64,000 nt of DNA from Xenopus tropicalis (lineage: Eukaryota; Chordata; Amphibia; Anura; Pipidae), in the NCBI RefSeq assembly GCF_000004195.4, contig NC_030681.2:24754482-24818481 (forward strand), given 5' to 3'. Both the position numbers and the translations under genes were made by a program. The notes beneath the pieces were generated by a model, which had not been told where the DNA came from, made no database searches, and was given only the letters and a program-made list of their open reading frames with translations. This document shows, piece by piece, positions 1 to 11,368 of the stretch. Numbering within the stretch: position 1 is the first letter of the stretch; every line of letters starts with the position of its first letter.

Positions 1-1086
1 CCCATAGGGCTCAATGGCACCCTGCAGCTCCAACCCGGCCCAAGGAAAGTCTCCCATAGGGCTCAATGGCACTCTGCAGCTCCAACCCGGCCCAAGGAAA
101 GTCTCCCATAGGGCTCAATGGCACTCTGCAGCCCAACCTGGCCCAAGGAAAGTCTCCCATAGGGCTCAATGGCACTCTGCAGCTCCAACCTGGCCCAAGG
201 AAAGTCTCCCATAGGGCTCAATGGCACCCTGCAGCTCCAACCCGGCCCAAGGAAAGTCTCCCATAGGGCTCAATGGCACTCTGCAGCTCCAACCCGGCCC
301 AAGGAAAGTCTCCCATAGGGCTCAATGGCACTCTGCAGCTCCAACCCGGCCCAAGGAAAGTCTCCCATAGGGCTCAATGGCACTCTGCAGCTCCAACTTG
401 GCCCAAGGAAAGTCTCCCATAGGGCTCAATGGCACTCTGCAGCCCAACCTGGCCCAAGGAAAGTCTCCCATAGGGCTCAATGGCACTCTGCAGCTCCAAC
501 CTGGCCCAAGGAAAGTCTCCCATAGGGCTCAATGGCACTCTGCAGCTCCAACCTGGCCCAAGGAAAGTCTCCCATAGGACTCAATGGCACACTGCAGCTC
601 CAACCTGGCCCAAGGAAAGTCTCCCATAGGGCTCAATGGCACTCTGCAGCTCCAACCCGGCCCAAGGAAAGTCTCCCATAGGACTCAATGGCACTCTGCA
701 GCTCCAACCCGGCCCAAGGAAAGTCTCCCATAGGGCTCAATGGCATTCTGCAGCTCCAACCTGGCCCAAGGAAAGTCTCCCATAGGGCTCAATGGCACTC
801 TGCAGCTCCAACCCAGCCCAAGGAAAGTCTCCCATAGGGCTCAGTGGCACTCTGCAGCTCCAACCCGGCCCAAGGAAAGACTCCCATAGGGATCAATGGC
901 ACTCTGCAGCTCCAACCTGGCCCAAGGAAAGTCTCCCATAGGGCTCAATGGCACTCTGCAGCTCCAACCCGGCCCAAGGAAAGTCTCCCATAGGGCTCAA
1001 TGGCACTCTGCAGCTCCAACCCGGCCCAAGGAAAGTCTCCCATAGGGCTCAATGGCACTCTGCAGCTCCAACCCGGCCCAAGAAAA
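1..1086. repeat. 52-bp minisatellite array, left (about 21 units)
   Basis: Head-to-tail units of 52 bp, each starting 'cccatagggctcaatggcac' and ending in 'caaggaaagtct'. Units differ mainly at one C/T position (acccgg or acctgg). Two units, near 128 and 440, are 1 bp shorter ('gcagcccaacc') and lie 311 bp apart, so a block of six units was itself duplicated. The array runs off the left edge. Short frames such as 14-214 arise because 52 is not a multiple of 3 and each unit carries a TAG, so they are not genes. Confidence 0.97.
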
Positions 1087-1300
1087 GTCACCATACTGAA
1101 GCTTGAATGAATCCGAATCTTTCGCGACTTTTCGCGCAAGTAGTAACGCTACGAAAAAATCGCCAAATTTTGCGCAACTTTCGGAATGGCAACGAAAAAG
1201 TCACGTAAATTTTCCGAAAAATCGCCAAATACCGATCTTTACGAAAAAAACGCAATCGGACGCATTCGGCCCGTTCGTGGGTAAGTAAATGTGCCCCTAA
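1087..1300. mobile_element. Right half of a MITE-like element carrying the left array
   Basis: This flank is rich in 'cgaaaaaa/cgcaatttt' words and ends in 'gtaagtaaatgtgcccctaa'. That ending is close to the reverse complement of the terminus at about 40726 ('ggggcacatttactaatcc'). I infer that it is the right end of a MITE whose interior was replaced or expanded by the 52-bp units. The left end is outside the window. Confidence 0.5.
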
Positions 1301-4283
1301 GTGTTCTTTGTACCTCAGTTCCAGACGATGAGCCTTGCTGGGTGCAAGGGAGCTGACAGCTGCAGGATGTTGTTGCAAGGTGGAGGCAGGGGGAGGCACG
1401 CAGGGTTGCAAGCACTCCTGGGTGTTTAAGTAACCCTTATATTGTAAATGTAAGATGTAATGTTATTTGTCTATAAATGGTTAACAGGTTACTGGCAATG
1501 AGAAGGAAGGTTTGTTCATGAGCTGGCTGCTTGACGCACAAGGCACAACCTTCTACCAACAATCAAATGGTGTCAGTGTGATAACCTGGGGAGGTTCTGC
1601 TTCCACAGAACCTGAGAGCCTTGCTAATATTAAAGGATCTATTAACTCTTCTTTGTTTCCAAGTCTACATACCAGTTGCCCAAAAAGCAAACAAAAATGA
1701 AAGTTATTCAAAGGCCTCCTACTTAAAGTCCTGATCTGAATCCGGGTAGTGTTGCCACTTTTTTTGGAAAAAATACCAGCCTTCCTATATCTGTCTTCCC
1801 TATTAATACCATTAGCATCAAGCCAAATACCTGTCAGGCAGCACCCATGAATGCAGTTCTACATGGAGGAGTGGGTCTAAATGCCTCCTCAGCATTGTGA
1901 TACAGCGACTAGAATACCAGCAAGTTGGAATATGGAGGGTAGAGCAAAGTATGGAAAGCCATGTGGTGGGGAGAAAAATGAAATTGAAAGTGTATGATCT
2001 GAGATTTCCTTAGTGGGTGTACTGGCTGGTAGCTCGCAGTTGCTTAACATATGATGAGTCTCATAGATCTTGTGTTTAGGTAAGCAGATACATTTCAACA
2101 TTCTTTCTTGGTTTTCTTGCCAATAATTCAACCCCTTTGGATACAAAGCATCTATTTTTTTAAGTCCAAAAACCTTGCTAGATGTATTGCCTTGCCTTTA
2201 TGTATATGTGTATATCGTTTGTGTTACATTCCATCATTTTTATTGGAAGACACTGGAGCGGTACATCAGGGAAATTGCTGTCCCATAGTTATGGAACTCT
2301 TTACAGCCCTCCAATATATGGTTGTGCTGATGCCATTCTACCCTGCAGGTCCATTACATTATGCTTTGCTAAAAGAATTTTAAACTTGATTTAAAAGTAT
2401 ATTTTTATGTAGAAACCCCTTTTTTCTCCATGTCTTTTTAACTTTTTTCTGCTAGTCTGGCTCACACCTCAAATCTTGGACTTCATAACCAGTGACCTAA
2501 ACATACAAAGCTGCCTGAGCAAATAATTAGTCAGCTCACGCTGTTCCTTTCCTAGTCTAACTCGTGTCATGTTCACAATCCAAAATTTTATGTGACCCCA
2601 CCTAGGACATATTGTTCCCAAGTTCCATTCCCTTCACCCCCTACCCAGCTTGTAAGTCCCTACAACACCATGTTCTGGTCTGACAGGTTCTGGGGGGGGG
2701 GGGGGGGATGCATACACAGTTAGACACAGTAACTTTATAATTTATTGATCCCTTTTATAAAAACCAAATGACATGATCATTTTGATGATGATAATAACCT
2801 GTATCTGGAACACCTGACAAACCCAAAAAATCTTCAGTTAAAAATACTGGCATCAGTTATTATGCACAAGGAGCATTAATAGTCTGCATATTGTGTTTAT
2901 TCATATCACTGGAAACAGAACCTGGGCCAGGGAGTATGCACAGATCAACACCCTCTTGTTTGAGTATAAAACATGATTTGCCCCACTTTAATACTGCACA
3001 GTCTACTAACAGCATAACACATCCAAACTTCCACTCAGGTATTTAATTAATGCTGTCAGGAAATAAACAAGCTGGATAAAATAATAGAAAATGCAAAAGA
3101 TTTTCATTTTGTCTAGATTCATAGTAGGAAGCACTTCCACTTTTCTGCCCTGTGCTTATTGGCAATAAGAAGGCTCGGAGCTAGTTCTTTACAACAAAGG
3201 GACCCCACCCCAGCTGTAGTTTCTTGGCTGTCCAAGTCTTTTTCCTGCCAGAGGAAGGGAATACATTCCTGGACACCCCTACTCCATTATGAACCCAATT
3301 CAGATCTTTGAGATAACAGATAATACAGTGTAAACATCTGATCCTTTTGCTATAGACACCTGTAGTAACCGCCCTCATTTATAAACTTAGCACAAGTGTT
3401 ACTATAAATATTATACTGATGACAGCACCTGTTGTAATTTTGGGCTCCAAAGAGGGAGATTAAAAGCACAAAAGACATATAATTTTATTGGATACCTATT
3501 AGAAAATGTTACTATATATATGTAACCCTTTCTTGGCACTGATATCCAGGGCCACACTGGGGCGCAAACAGGAAAAATCCCAAGCCTCCGCTAAGTGGGA
3601 GATTTGCGGGGTTTGGAAAGTTTAAGTGCCTCCACCCAGGGCTAAACCATGTATTAGTGGGCAACAACTCCCTGGGAACTGCAACAGCAGTGATTAATAT
3701 ACCAAATACAATGGAAATAAACCACACAATTTATAGATATGAAATAAATTGTAATATATATGCAAGATGCAATGAAATGAAAACAGTCACATAACACATA
3801 TAATATTTGACACTATTCCCCTTTGTGTAAAATATGTCCCCTGTCACTTTAAGAACCTTGAGTGTGCACACTATGGGTCTGCGCAGGTTTACTCCTTGTA
3901 TGGAGGTAGTGGTAGCAGAGTTATGTGTTGCAACACCAGATTGTAGAACCCCGGGGTGTGTAACTGTAAAACCTCACCAACTCCTGGTGGCAGTGAAAGG
4001 GGAATAGATCCTGTGGGGCAGAGCAGATACAGGGAAGCAGTCTGGCAGCTTTAATCCTCACTGAGCTTGAGATGCTGTGGTAGAGAAAGGCTTCTTGGGA
4101 TCCTGATGGAGATTCACTGCAGGTGTCACGGAGGCTGATGGGTAATCCCACATCCAGATCCAGTGTGCACGCTGGTAACTCACTACAGGGCTGAAGTCCT
4201 AACTATCCTACAGGGATTACTACCCTAACAATAGCTCAGGCCTGCTGCAGTAATCCCATTCACTAAATGGCTGAATGGGAAGG
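1301..4283. other. Intergenic, no gene recognised
   Basis: No coding region with family resemblance on either strand. It contains a run of 16 G at 2692-2707. The short frames (for example 1512-1700, 1889-2383, 3512-3727) show no domain, signal peptide or codon pattern I recognise. Confidence 0.6.
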
Positions 4284-4419
4284 GTTAACTCATACCTCCC
4301 AACATTTGAAAAATGAAAAGAGGGACAAAAAGACAATTTTTTGGCCACGCCCACTTTGTGGCCACGCCCCAATTGCCACACCCCATTGTTAAAATAGTGC
4401 CCACGATGGCCCAATAGAC

Positions 4420-4735
4420 AGCACCCCATAGAAAGTACCCTCCATACACAATGCCCCCATAGAAAGTGCCCCCATACACAGTAGCCCTCCTTACACAGTG
4501 CCCCCCCATACAGTGCCCCCCATACACAGTAGCCCTCCTTACACAGAGCCCCCCATACACAGAGCCCCCCCATACACAGTAGCCCTCCTTACACAGTGTC
4601 CCCCCATACACAGTGCCCCCCATACACAGTAGCCCTCCTTACACAGAGCCCCCCATACACAGAGCTCCCCCATAAACAGTGCCCCCATACAGTGCCCCCC
4701 ATACACAGTACCCCCCCAATTGCCCCCATAGTGAG
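4420..4735. repeat. Degenerate minisatellite inside the hAT-like element
   Basis: Imperfect repeats of 'cccccatacacagtgcccc' and 'agtagccctccttacacag'. The apparent Gly/Tyr-rich frames on the minus strand (4220-4771) are translations of this repeat, not a protein gene. Confidence 0.85.
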
Positions 4736-4775
4736 TACCTCATACATAGCGGCCCCCATTGCGGCCCCCATTGAC

Positions 4776-4943
4776 TTCTTGGGCTCCTGCTCCTTACTCG
4801 GCTCCTCGTAAGGCGGCGACAGGTCCTTTTATAAGGTTGCGCCCGTGCGTACGTGTGACGTCACATGTACGCACGGGCGCAACCTTATAAAAGGACCTGT
4901 CGCCGCCGTACGAGGAGCCGAATAAGGAGCAGGAGCCCAAGAA
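4776..4943. repeat. Near-perfect palindrome, about 84-bp arms, no spacer
   Basis: The left arm (4776-4860) and right arm (4861-4943) are reverse complements with only a few mismatches. The symmetry point is 'tgacgtca' at 4857-4864, the consensus cAMP-response-element palindrome. Both arms contain 'ccttataa' words. The transcript of either strand would fold into one long hairpin. Confidence 0.9.
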
Positions 4944-4970
4944 GAAGGAGCCGGAGCGTCCCGCTGTAGC

Positions 4971-5070
4971 CAGCGCGTCCCGCTGGCCTGGATAGTTTAA
5001 TGAATGTTCTGCATTTCCGTAACATTTTCCGGACATTCATTGAACAATCCGGGACAGCGGGACGCGCTGT
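4971..5070. repeat. Second inverted repeat in the same element
   Basis: The arm 'cagcgcgtcccgctggcc...' at 4971-5016 is matched in reverse by '...gggacagcgggacgcgctg' at 5032-5069, including 'aatgaatgt/acattcatt'. This is typical fold-back structure near the end of a non-autonomous transposon. Confidence 0.75.
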
Positions 5071-5123
5071 AAAAACTGGGACTGTCCCGCGAAAAGCGGG
5101 ACAGTTGGGGGGTATGGTTAACT

Positions 5124-6470
5124 AACTCCCTATGCTCTGATTATGGGGTTCCCTATATGGAATAGATTGTTCTACAGGTGGAACCCTAGCTCCCTACTTG
5201 TACAGATTACAGGAACACTCACAGGAAAGATGGAGAAATCTTAGGCAGCTCCCAGTATTACTGCGCAGAGTCCATGCTTTCCTTCTCCTCTCTTCCTGAA
5301 TCAGATCTGCCTCACTTTCATATCTTTTTGGCTCCAAAGCTCTTTCAGCAGGGTCACAAGGTCAGAAGCCAATCCCTCCTGCTGATTGGGCCAGGCTGTG
5401 ACTGGGAACTGTTCCTTTGCAGTAGTCAGCAGCCATGTTTTTGGCTGCTCCAGATTTAAAGTCACAGGGTTGTGTGTTTGGGGAAAGTAAAAATTAGCAC
5501 TTCCCTACATATACAGTAAGCCAGAAATGTGCAACTGGCAGCACTTGAGCTGTTGTTATAGTACCAGTCCAAGCATCCCACCGACAGAGGGCCACAGTTG
5601 GCTCAACCTTTCCTCAGTCCCCAGGCCCCCCATAACATGAGTCCTAGCTGGGAAGGTCTTTAGGATACTGAAACATAACACATTTTTTAAGATGCTCCTA
5701 ATTCATTAGTACTAGTCAATATTATTACAGCTGTGCAATGTCTTTTTAGTAGGCTTAAATAAAGTATGGTGATTCAAATTACAGATAGATCCCTTATTTG
5801 AAAAATCCAGTTCCCAAACAGTCAGATAATATATCCCAAATTACACAAAGACCTCTTATCTGGAAAACCCCAGGCCCCAAGCATCCTGGAAAATGAATCA
5901 TTTACCTGTAGTAGATCCCATATCTATATTTATATTACATGTTCTTTGAGCCACTGAGCTAGCCATAGTGTTAGTTACCAAAGGAAATAAATTCACATTA
6001 AACTGTTTTTATTACTTTTTACTGTTTTTTTGTATGTACTTTGTATTAATGTTAAAGAAAGTAATTCAGGTACAAGAGACTTTGTTCCTAAGTGACCATT
6101 ACAGCATCAGTACATCAGTACATAGCCCATGTACCGGAACTACTTGCAGATATCATGTAAAATCTGTAAAAAAGGGTGAACTGAAAATATATGTATGTGT
6201 ATGCAAAGGCATGACAAATATATATATAATATTATACATATATATACATATATATACTATATTATTATTATACTGTACACGTTTGTTAGGCCTTATGTAA
6301 AGTAACCCTAAGCTTGTTTACAAAAAATGCATAAGATAACTATTGTTAGGCAAATTACTATAAAATACTTTTTTTTTTTTTATTTTAATCCAAAATATAT
6401 TCACTGTTGTATTTAAGTCTGGCGCCGCCCTAGTCATAAGGTTACTAAAGGTAAAAAGTAGATAGACAAA
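5124..6470. other. Intergenic with an eroded MITE fragment
   Basis: No gene recognised. About 5778-5925 has degraded words of the 'acaggtatgggatcc' MITE family ('cttatctggaaaaccccaggccccaagcatcctgg'-type text, shortened here). TA-rich simple sequence lies at about 6218-6265. Confidence 0.5.
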
Positions 6471-6510
6471 CAGTTAGACAGTGTAGATAGATGAATAGAT
6501 TCATAATTAG

Positions 6511-6524
6511 ATAGAGAGATAGAT

Positions 6525-6598
<74 letters not shown>

Positions 6599-6689
6599 CA
6601 GATAGATAGATGATAGATAGATAGATAGATGATAAATGATAGATAGATGATAGATAGATAGATAGATAGATAGATGATAGATGATAGAT

Positions 6690-6758
<69 letters not shown>

Positions 6759-6793
6759 CAGATAGATAGATGATAGATAGATAGATGATAGAT

Positions 6794-6883
<90 letters not shown>

Positions 6884-6890
6884 GATAGAT

Positions 6891-6932
<42 letters not shown>
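6511..6932. repeat. (GATA)n microsatellite with GATGATA interruptions
   Basis: More than 100 copies of 'gata' on the plus strand, interrupted at intervals by 'gatgata' and 'gacagata'. The 225-residue Tyr-Leu-Ser-Ile frame on the minus strand (6434-7111) is only a translation of this repeat. Confidence 0.97.
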
Positions 6933-7467
6933 GAAGCTATCTGTAGCTTATATGCACCCTGCCTTGTAATGACCCTTTGGCACCCTACAAACAGATTTTT
7001 AAGTAAAAACAAAAAATGATAAAAACAAAACAATCTGAGCAATAGCAGGTTCAAATGAGGTTTCATATTGGCCAGGTTTATTTGGTACCACTTTACAAGG
7101 ATGGATCTCATATCACTACTAATAACAGCAATGAGTTATGAATAAAGCACACTGTGTAAAAATTATTGTTGTTTTTCCATAGTCCTTTGCTCCCCACATA
7201 ATTCTAGCCTGTTTGTATGTGCCACAGACATTCACACCCATCATTTTGTAAATGAAACCTAAAATAACATCAATGGTACCAGAAAGCAGAATCACTCTAA
7301 GGCTAAATTTGTATTATTATAATTCTTTCAAGCCGTCTCCTATTCATATGCCAGTCTGTCATTCAAACGAATGCCAGTTGCTAGTGTTAGTAAGGCCCTA
7401 GCAACTAGACATGTTTAACGCTAAACTATAGAGCTGCAGAAACAATTATCCAGAAAGCATTGGTTTT

Positions 7468-7894
7468 AAAGGGGTGGTTCACCTTGACTTTAACGTTTAG
7501 TATGTTATAAAATAGCCAATTTGAATAGTTCGTTTTTTAATTATTTGCCTTTTCTTTTGTCTCTTTTCTGCTTTTAAAAGAGGGTTACTGACCCCGGCAG
7601 CCACAATTATTGCTCTGTGAGACTACAATTTTATTATTATTGATACTAATTATCACTTATCTTTTTTATTTAGCCCTCCTCTTATTCATATTCAGTTTCT
7701 CAATCAAACCACTTCCTTGATGCTAGGGTAATTTGAACCCTAGTAACCAGATACCTGCTTAAATCCAAACTCAAGAGCTGCTGAAAAAATAAAGGTACAA
7801 ATGCAAAAGGTAAAATAGCAAAAAATACAAGGTGAAGAACATGATCAAGCTCTACATCGTGCTAAAAGTTAATTTCAAGATGAACAACTCTTTT
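7468..7894. mobile_element. Xenopus MITE, 'aaaggggtggttcac' family
   Basis: The left end 'aaaggggtggttcacctt' and the right end '...gatgaacaactctttt' are inverted. Interior words such as 'actgaccccggcagcc', 'ctctgtgagactacaat' and 'agtaaccagat' match a very common Xenopus repeat that I know. It lies just downstream of cd93. A related partial copy occupies about 7310-7460. Confidence 0.8.
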
Positions 7895-7996
7895 AATGCT
7901 ATTTAGTAGCTGAAAGTAGCAGAGAGATTTCTGCAGTTCCCTAAGGCTCTAGCAGGTAAGGAGCTGGCTGAATTATACATTACCCTAGCATAGCCT

Positions 7997-8027
7997 TTAG
8001 CACTTTACTCCCGGGTGTAGCTGAGTT
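7997..8027 (-). CDS. cd93: Candidate last coding exon of cd93
   Basis: Read on the minus strand, an acceptor 'aaatag' precedes this exon. Joined in phase to the donor at 8284, it encodes R-T-Q-L-H-P-G-V-K-C then stop. Mammalian CD93 ends ...NQYSPTPGTDC, so both share P-G-x-x-C-stop at the same distance from NQY. The intron would be 257 bp (8028-8284). An alternative acceptor 'ctcag' six bases further (exon from 8020) would give S-Y-T-R-E-stop. The exon is inferred from one short match and has not been tested against transcripts. Confidence 0.5.
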
Positions 8028-8275
8028 CTATTTAGAGGGTTTCTGGCAACACCATTCTGCCAAATTAGTACAATTTAAAGGTCAAGTAGAAATGTTTAAT
8101 AATTAATAACAATCAATAAAAAGGAAAAAATTGTTATTCACACAGTTTTGTTAGAATAATTGTGACCTAAGGAAGATTGGCAGAATCAAGGTTAGCAGTG
8201 AATGGGTGTGTATATAGCATATAAGTATTAATTAGAAATGCTCATCTACAAGTCAGCCAAGTGTCTCTCTGTGTC

Positions 8276-8290
8276 GGGCATCACCTGTAT
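8276..8290 (-). promoter_or_regulatory. cd93: Probable splice donor ending cd93 exon 1
   Basis: On the minus strand the sequence reads 'aatacag|gtgatg' with the junction between 8285 and 8284. The stop codon of the unspliced frame (TGA) lies inside this donor. Mammalian CD93 is also a two-exon gene with a tiny last coding exon, which supports use of this site. Confidence 0.6.
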
Positions 8291-10035
8291 TGATTGTTCA
8301 CAGCTCTGTATTCCGACTGCTCGGGGGCCCAGCCGTAATTATCTGTTGCTTTGGGGGGTTCTTCTTTTGTTTTCTGGGATTGTTTCTTCCTGTGATACAC
8401 AATGCCTATAATCACAGCCAGGACTAGCAAAGCGCCACAGGCACATATTGTGCTCACGAGAATAATCAGCCTTTGTTCACCGATGGTGCCACTCTTTATA
8501 TGATCCACGGAGTTGTTACCCAACGAAAGGTCTACCTCAAGAGACACAGAAGTGACAGCCATGCTATCATTAGAGCCACTTGTGCTTGGGGAGTCAGAGA
8601 AAGAGTCTGAGGGCAGCATACTTTGGGTAGGATGGTGCTCTGTCTTGGGCACACTGCTTACCATTTCTCCCCCTTCAGTGTCATTATCTGGGTTGCAAGA
8701 GATGCCATTAGATGCCAACTGGAATCCTTTTAGGCAAGAACACTTGTATCCTCCGGGCAAGTTATGACACAAAACCTCACAAGGGGAAGAACTGCACTCA
8801 TCCACGTCCAAACAGGATATTCCATCTCCCCCCTTAGCATAGCCTTCTTTACAGGAGCAGTGGTAGGATCCGTGTGTGTTTAAACAATCCTGGTCACAAG
8901 GGGAGTCAATGCATTCATCAATGTCTATGCACTTTTCTCCCTGTTCTTTGAAGCCTCTTTGGCAACTGCACTGGAAGCTTCCGAGGGTGTTGGCACATGA
9001 GTGGCTACAGGGCTGTCCCAGGCATTCATCCACATCAGTGCAATTCACTTGGTTATCGTGCAGTACAAAGCCCACAGGACATGTGCAATTAAAGCCATTG
9101 GGGTGGTTTATGCACTTGTACTCACAAGGGTTGGACTGGCAGTGTTGCGGTAAAACACAGGAGAGTGAATCAGGTGCCAGCACGTAGCCCCCCTTACAAG
9201 CACATCTGACAGAACCATTATGCAAGTCCTCAATACATTCCTGTTCACAACCTCCATTGTTATACTTACAACCAATTTCTGGGGATGCACACATGGGCTG
9301 TGGTGATCTTGTTTCTGGGCTTTCATTCCAGTAGAACATATTATCATCCATCTGTCTACAAATCAGATTAGCACCTTGCAATAAACCTTGTTTGCAATTC
9401 ACAGAAGCCATGGACCCGTATGGGGCAAGTTCCAATGAGCTACTTACAATACCAAATGGTGTTTGGTAATACACTTCCCCTGGGCCAGCCAACACTACCC
9501 TCTTGCACATACCTATAGAAGGGAATTCACAGAGATACCCATCTGCTTGGCCACCGCACTTTCCATCTGACCATTTGTAATTATCTGGGGAGGAAGCGTC
9601 CAGTGCCATAGTCACACATCTGGCGGAGGTGCAGGTATGTTTAGGCTCCTGCTTCCAGTTAGAGAACTGGATTTTGTCAGTGTCTTCTTGCCCTGTAACC
9701 CAAGCAAATCCTTTCAGTGTCTTCCGCCTATCGGTGCAGCTGTTCAGCTTGAGGCCAATCCAAAGCTTTAATGCTCCATGGTGTGGAGTGTCACTGGTCA
9801 GTTTTGAAAGCAAACTGGTTACATATTCGGCTTCCTCTTGGCTCTTTATCGTTACCAGGTTTCCTCCGTTGGTATCACATTTATTTGCTGCGTCAGCAAA
9901 ACTGTTTTTCTCCAAGTCGACTGTATAGCAGGCCTTGCTGACACATAGCACTTCATTTTGCACACTTGCATGACCCCCATGCGTAAAAGCTAAGGAGAAG
10001 ACAAAAATGAAACGTAGAAGTGAAGAACGTGCCAT
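8285..10035 (-). CDS. cd93: CD93 (complement component C1q receptor-like), main coding exon
   Basis: Type I membrane glycoprotein of the group XIV C-type lectin family, found on endothelial and myeloid cells and acting in adhesion, angiogenesis and clearance of dying cells (family knowledge). From the ATG at 10035: signal peptide 1-22; C-type lectin domain about 30-170 with 'WIGL' and 'WSDGKC' but no standard EPN/WND calcium pair; Cys-containing linker about 175-250; five EGF modules about 256-447, the last three starting DxDEC (calcium type); Ser/Thr-rich stem about 450-520; membrane span about 523-547; basic juxtamembrane 'HRKKQSQK'; tail ending 'YGWAPEQSEYRAVNNQY', very like mammalian CD93. 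Five rather than six EGF modules argues against thrombomodulin. The frame is open upstream to a TTG at 10101, but the ATG at 10035 has a good context (A at -3, G at +4) and directly begins the signal peptide. If unspliced, the frame stops at 8281-8283 after NNQYR (584 residues; human CD93 has 652). Confidence 0.95.
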
Positions 10036-10340
10036 TCTGTTCCTCTTCTTTCCCTTTTTAATGTTCCTCTGCAAGTCTGGGTTTGTGTAGCCGCCCCACA
10101 AGGAATTGTCTGAAGGATATTCTACGGGAAATGTATTCTATATCCTCTTGAGCTGAAGAAAGCCATCCTCATGCATCCTGTGCTGTGGTCGATGCTGTCC
10201 TTTATCAGGGAGCACAACTTCCTGCAATGATTTCTGTCATTGTTTTCTGCCTTCATTGCTGAGCTCTGCTGTTCCCTTACGTATCTTGGGCTGGACACTT
10301 AAGGTATAAGGACCAGGCGGTTCCTGTGTTTCCTTTTTTG
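10036..10340 (-). promoter_or_regulatory. cd93: cd93 5' UTR and proximal promoter region
   Basis: Minus-strand upstream sequence contains ETS-type cores, including 'gcaggaagttgtg' (10212-10225), 'acaggaaccg' and 'aaaaggaaac' (about 10316-10335), and a weak TATA-like 'ccttatacc' near 10300. ETS factors commonly drive endothelial and myeloid genes, which fits CD93. Several ATGs occur upstream of the chosen start, so short upstream frames are possible. The transcription start is not determinable by eye. Confidence 0.35.
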
Positions 10341-10341
10341 T

Positions 10342-11366
10342 GATCCAATTGCTTCACTAAAGCTAAGGCAACTTCAGGAATGACCTATAAAGTAACTTAG
10401 TGCTTTATTTCCTCAATTTTTATATTATTTTAATTGCTGTCAAAAATGTTTATTTTTTTTTATAGTGAATTTGGCAGTTGGGTGCTGAAAGTCTATTTTT
10501 AAAGGCAGAGAAAAAAAGAGCAGAAAATAACTTATAATGCCATGCATACTTGGCAAATGTTAATTCTTTTTATGGGCAATATTAAGAGAACTGAATTCTT
10601 ATATTTATCTTTCCATCTATAATCCTTAAATAGATGGAACATTCTAATGAAGCCGGGTCATGGGAATATAAAAATGCTTGAAAACGTTATTTGAGACCTA
10701 TGGCATGTCCTTGGGCCTATAAAATCATTAGATGACTTGCAAGTGTTAGACTTGTGCTCAGTATGGGAGATGCAGCTTTTTGTGCTATTAGAAAATCTAA
10801 AGGATTATCCCTGCTACAGAGAGATCCATTTACTGCCTGTTCAGCTGACCACCCACTAGTGGCAATAGTCTGTTTTATCCTGCCAACAAGGCCAGACAGC
10901 TTCTTTGCCTCTTTTTAGTTGAGGGATACAGTGTTGGACTGGGCCAGTGGGACATGGGGAAAAAACCTGGTGGGCCCCAGCCCTTTTGTTTCCAAGCCCC
11001 ACCAACCCATGTCCGCTCCCCATGCCCGGCCCACCCCTGATACACTGCCCAGCCCACTACCTCTCCCCCGATCCCATTCCTGGACTGCCTCCTCTTTCCC
11101 CCTGCCCCGCTTCCTTGCCCGAGCTGCTGCTCTCCACAAAAGCCATATTAGAAAAACTACAGTACTTTGTAATTAATGAAGAACATGGAGTCAACACTTC
11201 TGAAATTACCTGCGACTTCTATTAGAATCACCTTGAAAGAGAAACATCGGCAATCAGACCCATTTTCACCCTTTTTTCTGCACTTTTCACTTGCCCCCTG
11301 ATTCTTAAATGAGGCCCAGTATTTATGAGAAAGTAAAAATGCAACCTAATGCAATCTCTCTGCCAC
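10342..11366. other. Intergenic with a C-rich dispersed repeat
   Basis: No gene recognised. About 10929-11115 ('gttggactgggccagtgg...') is a dispersed repeat that recurs at about 56369-56600. Its frames (10875-11225) are not proteins I recognise. Confidence 0.5.
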
Positions 11367-11368
11367 TA

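Larger units (their letters stand above)
4291..5116. mobile_element. hAT-like non-autonomous transposon with 7-bp target duplication
   Basis: The ends are inverted: 'catacctcccaac' on the left and 'gttggggggtatg' on the right. They are flanked by identical 'gttaact' at 4284-4290 and 5117-5123. The 7-8 bp duplication and short inverted ends fit the hAT superfamily. No transposase is encoded. The interior holds an eroded CA/CCCC-rich tandem repeat (about 4420-4735) and two long inverted repeats (4776-4943 and 4971-5070). Confidence 0.75.

Noticed and set aside
1..1086. Resemblance to a CRISPR array
   Set aside because: The units are contiguous 52-bp tandem repeats with no unique spacers, in vertebrate DNA.
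4220..4771. Gly/Tyr/Val-rich minus-strand frames
   Set aside because: Translation of a minisatellite inside the 4291-5116 element; overlapping frames give the same style of sequence.
6434..7111. 225-residue minus-strand open frame
   Set aside because: It is almost entirely Tyr-Leu-Ser-Ile from the (GATA)n repeat.
8281..10035. Identification as thrombomodulin
   Set aside because: There are five EGF modules, not six, and the cytoplasmic tail matches CD93 (..YGWAPE..EYRAV.NQY).
10036..10101. Upstream extension of the cd93 frame by 22 residues
   Set aside because: The upstream start would be TTG. The ATG at 10035 has a good context and begins a normal signal peptide.
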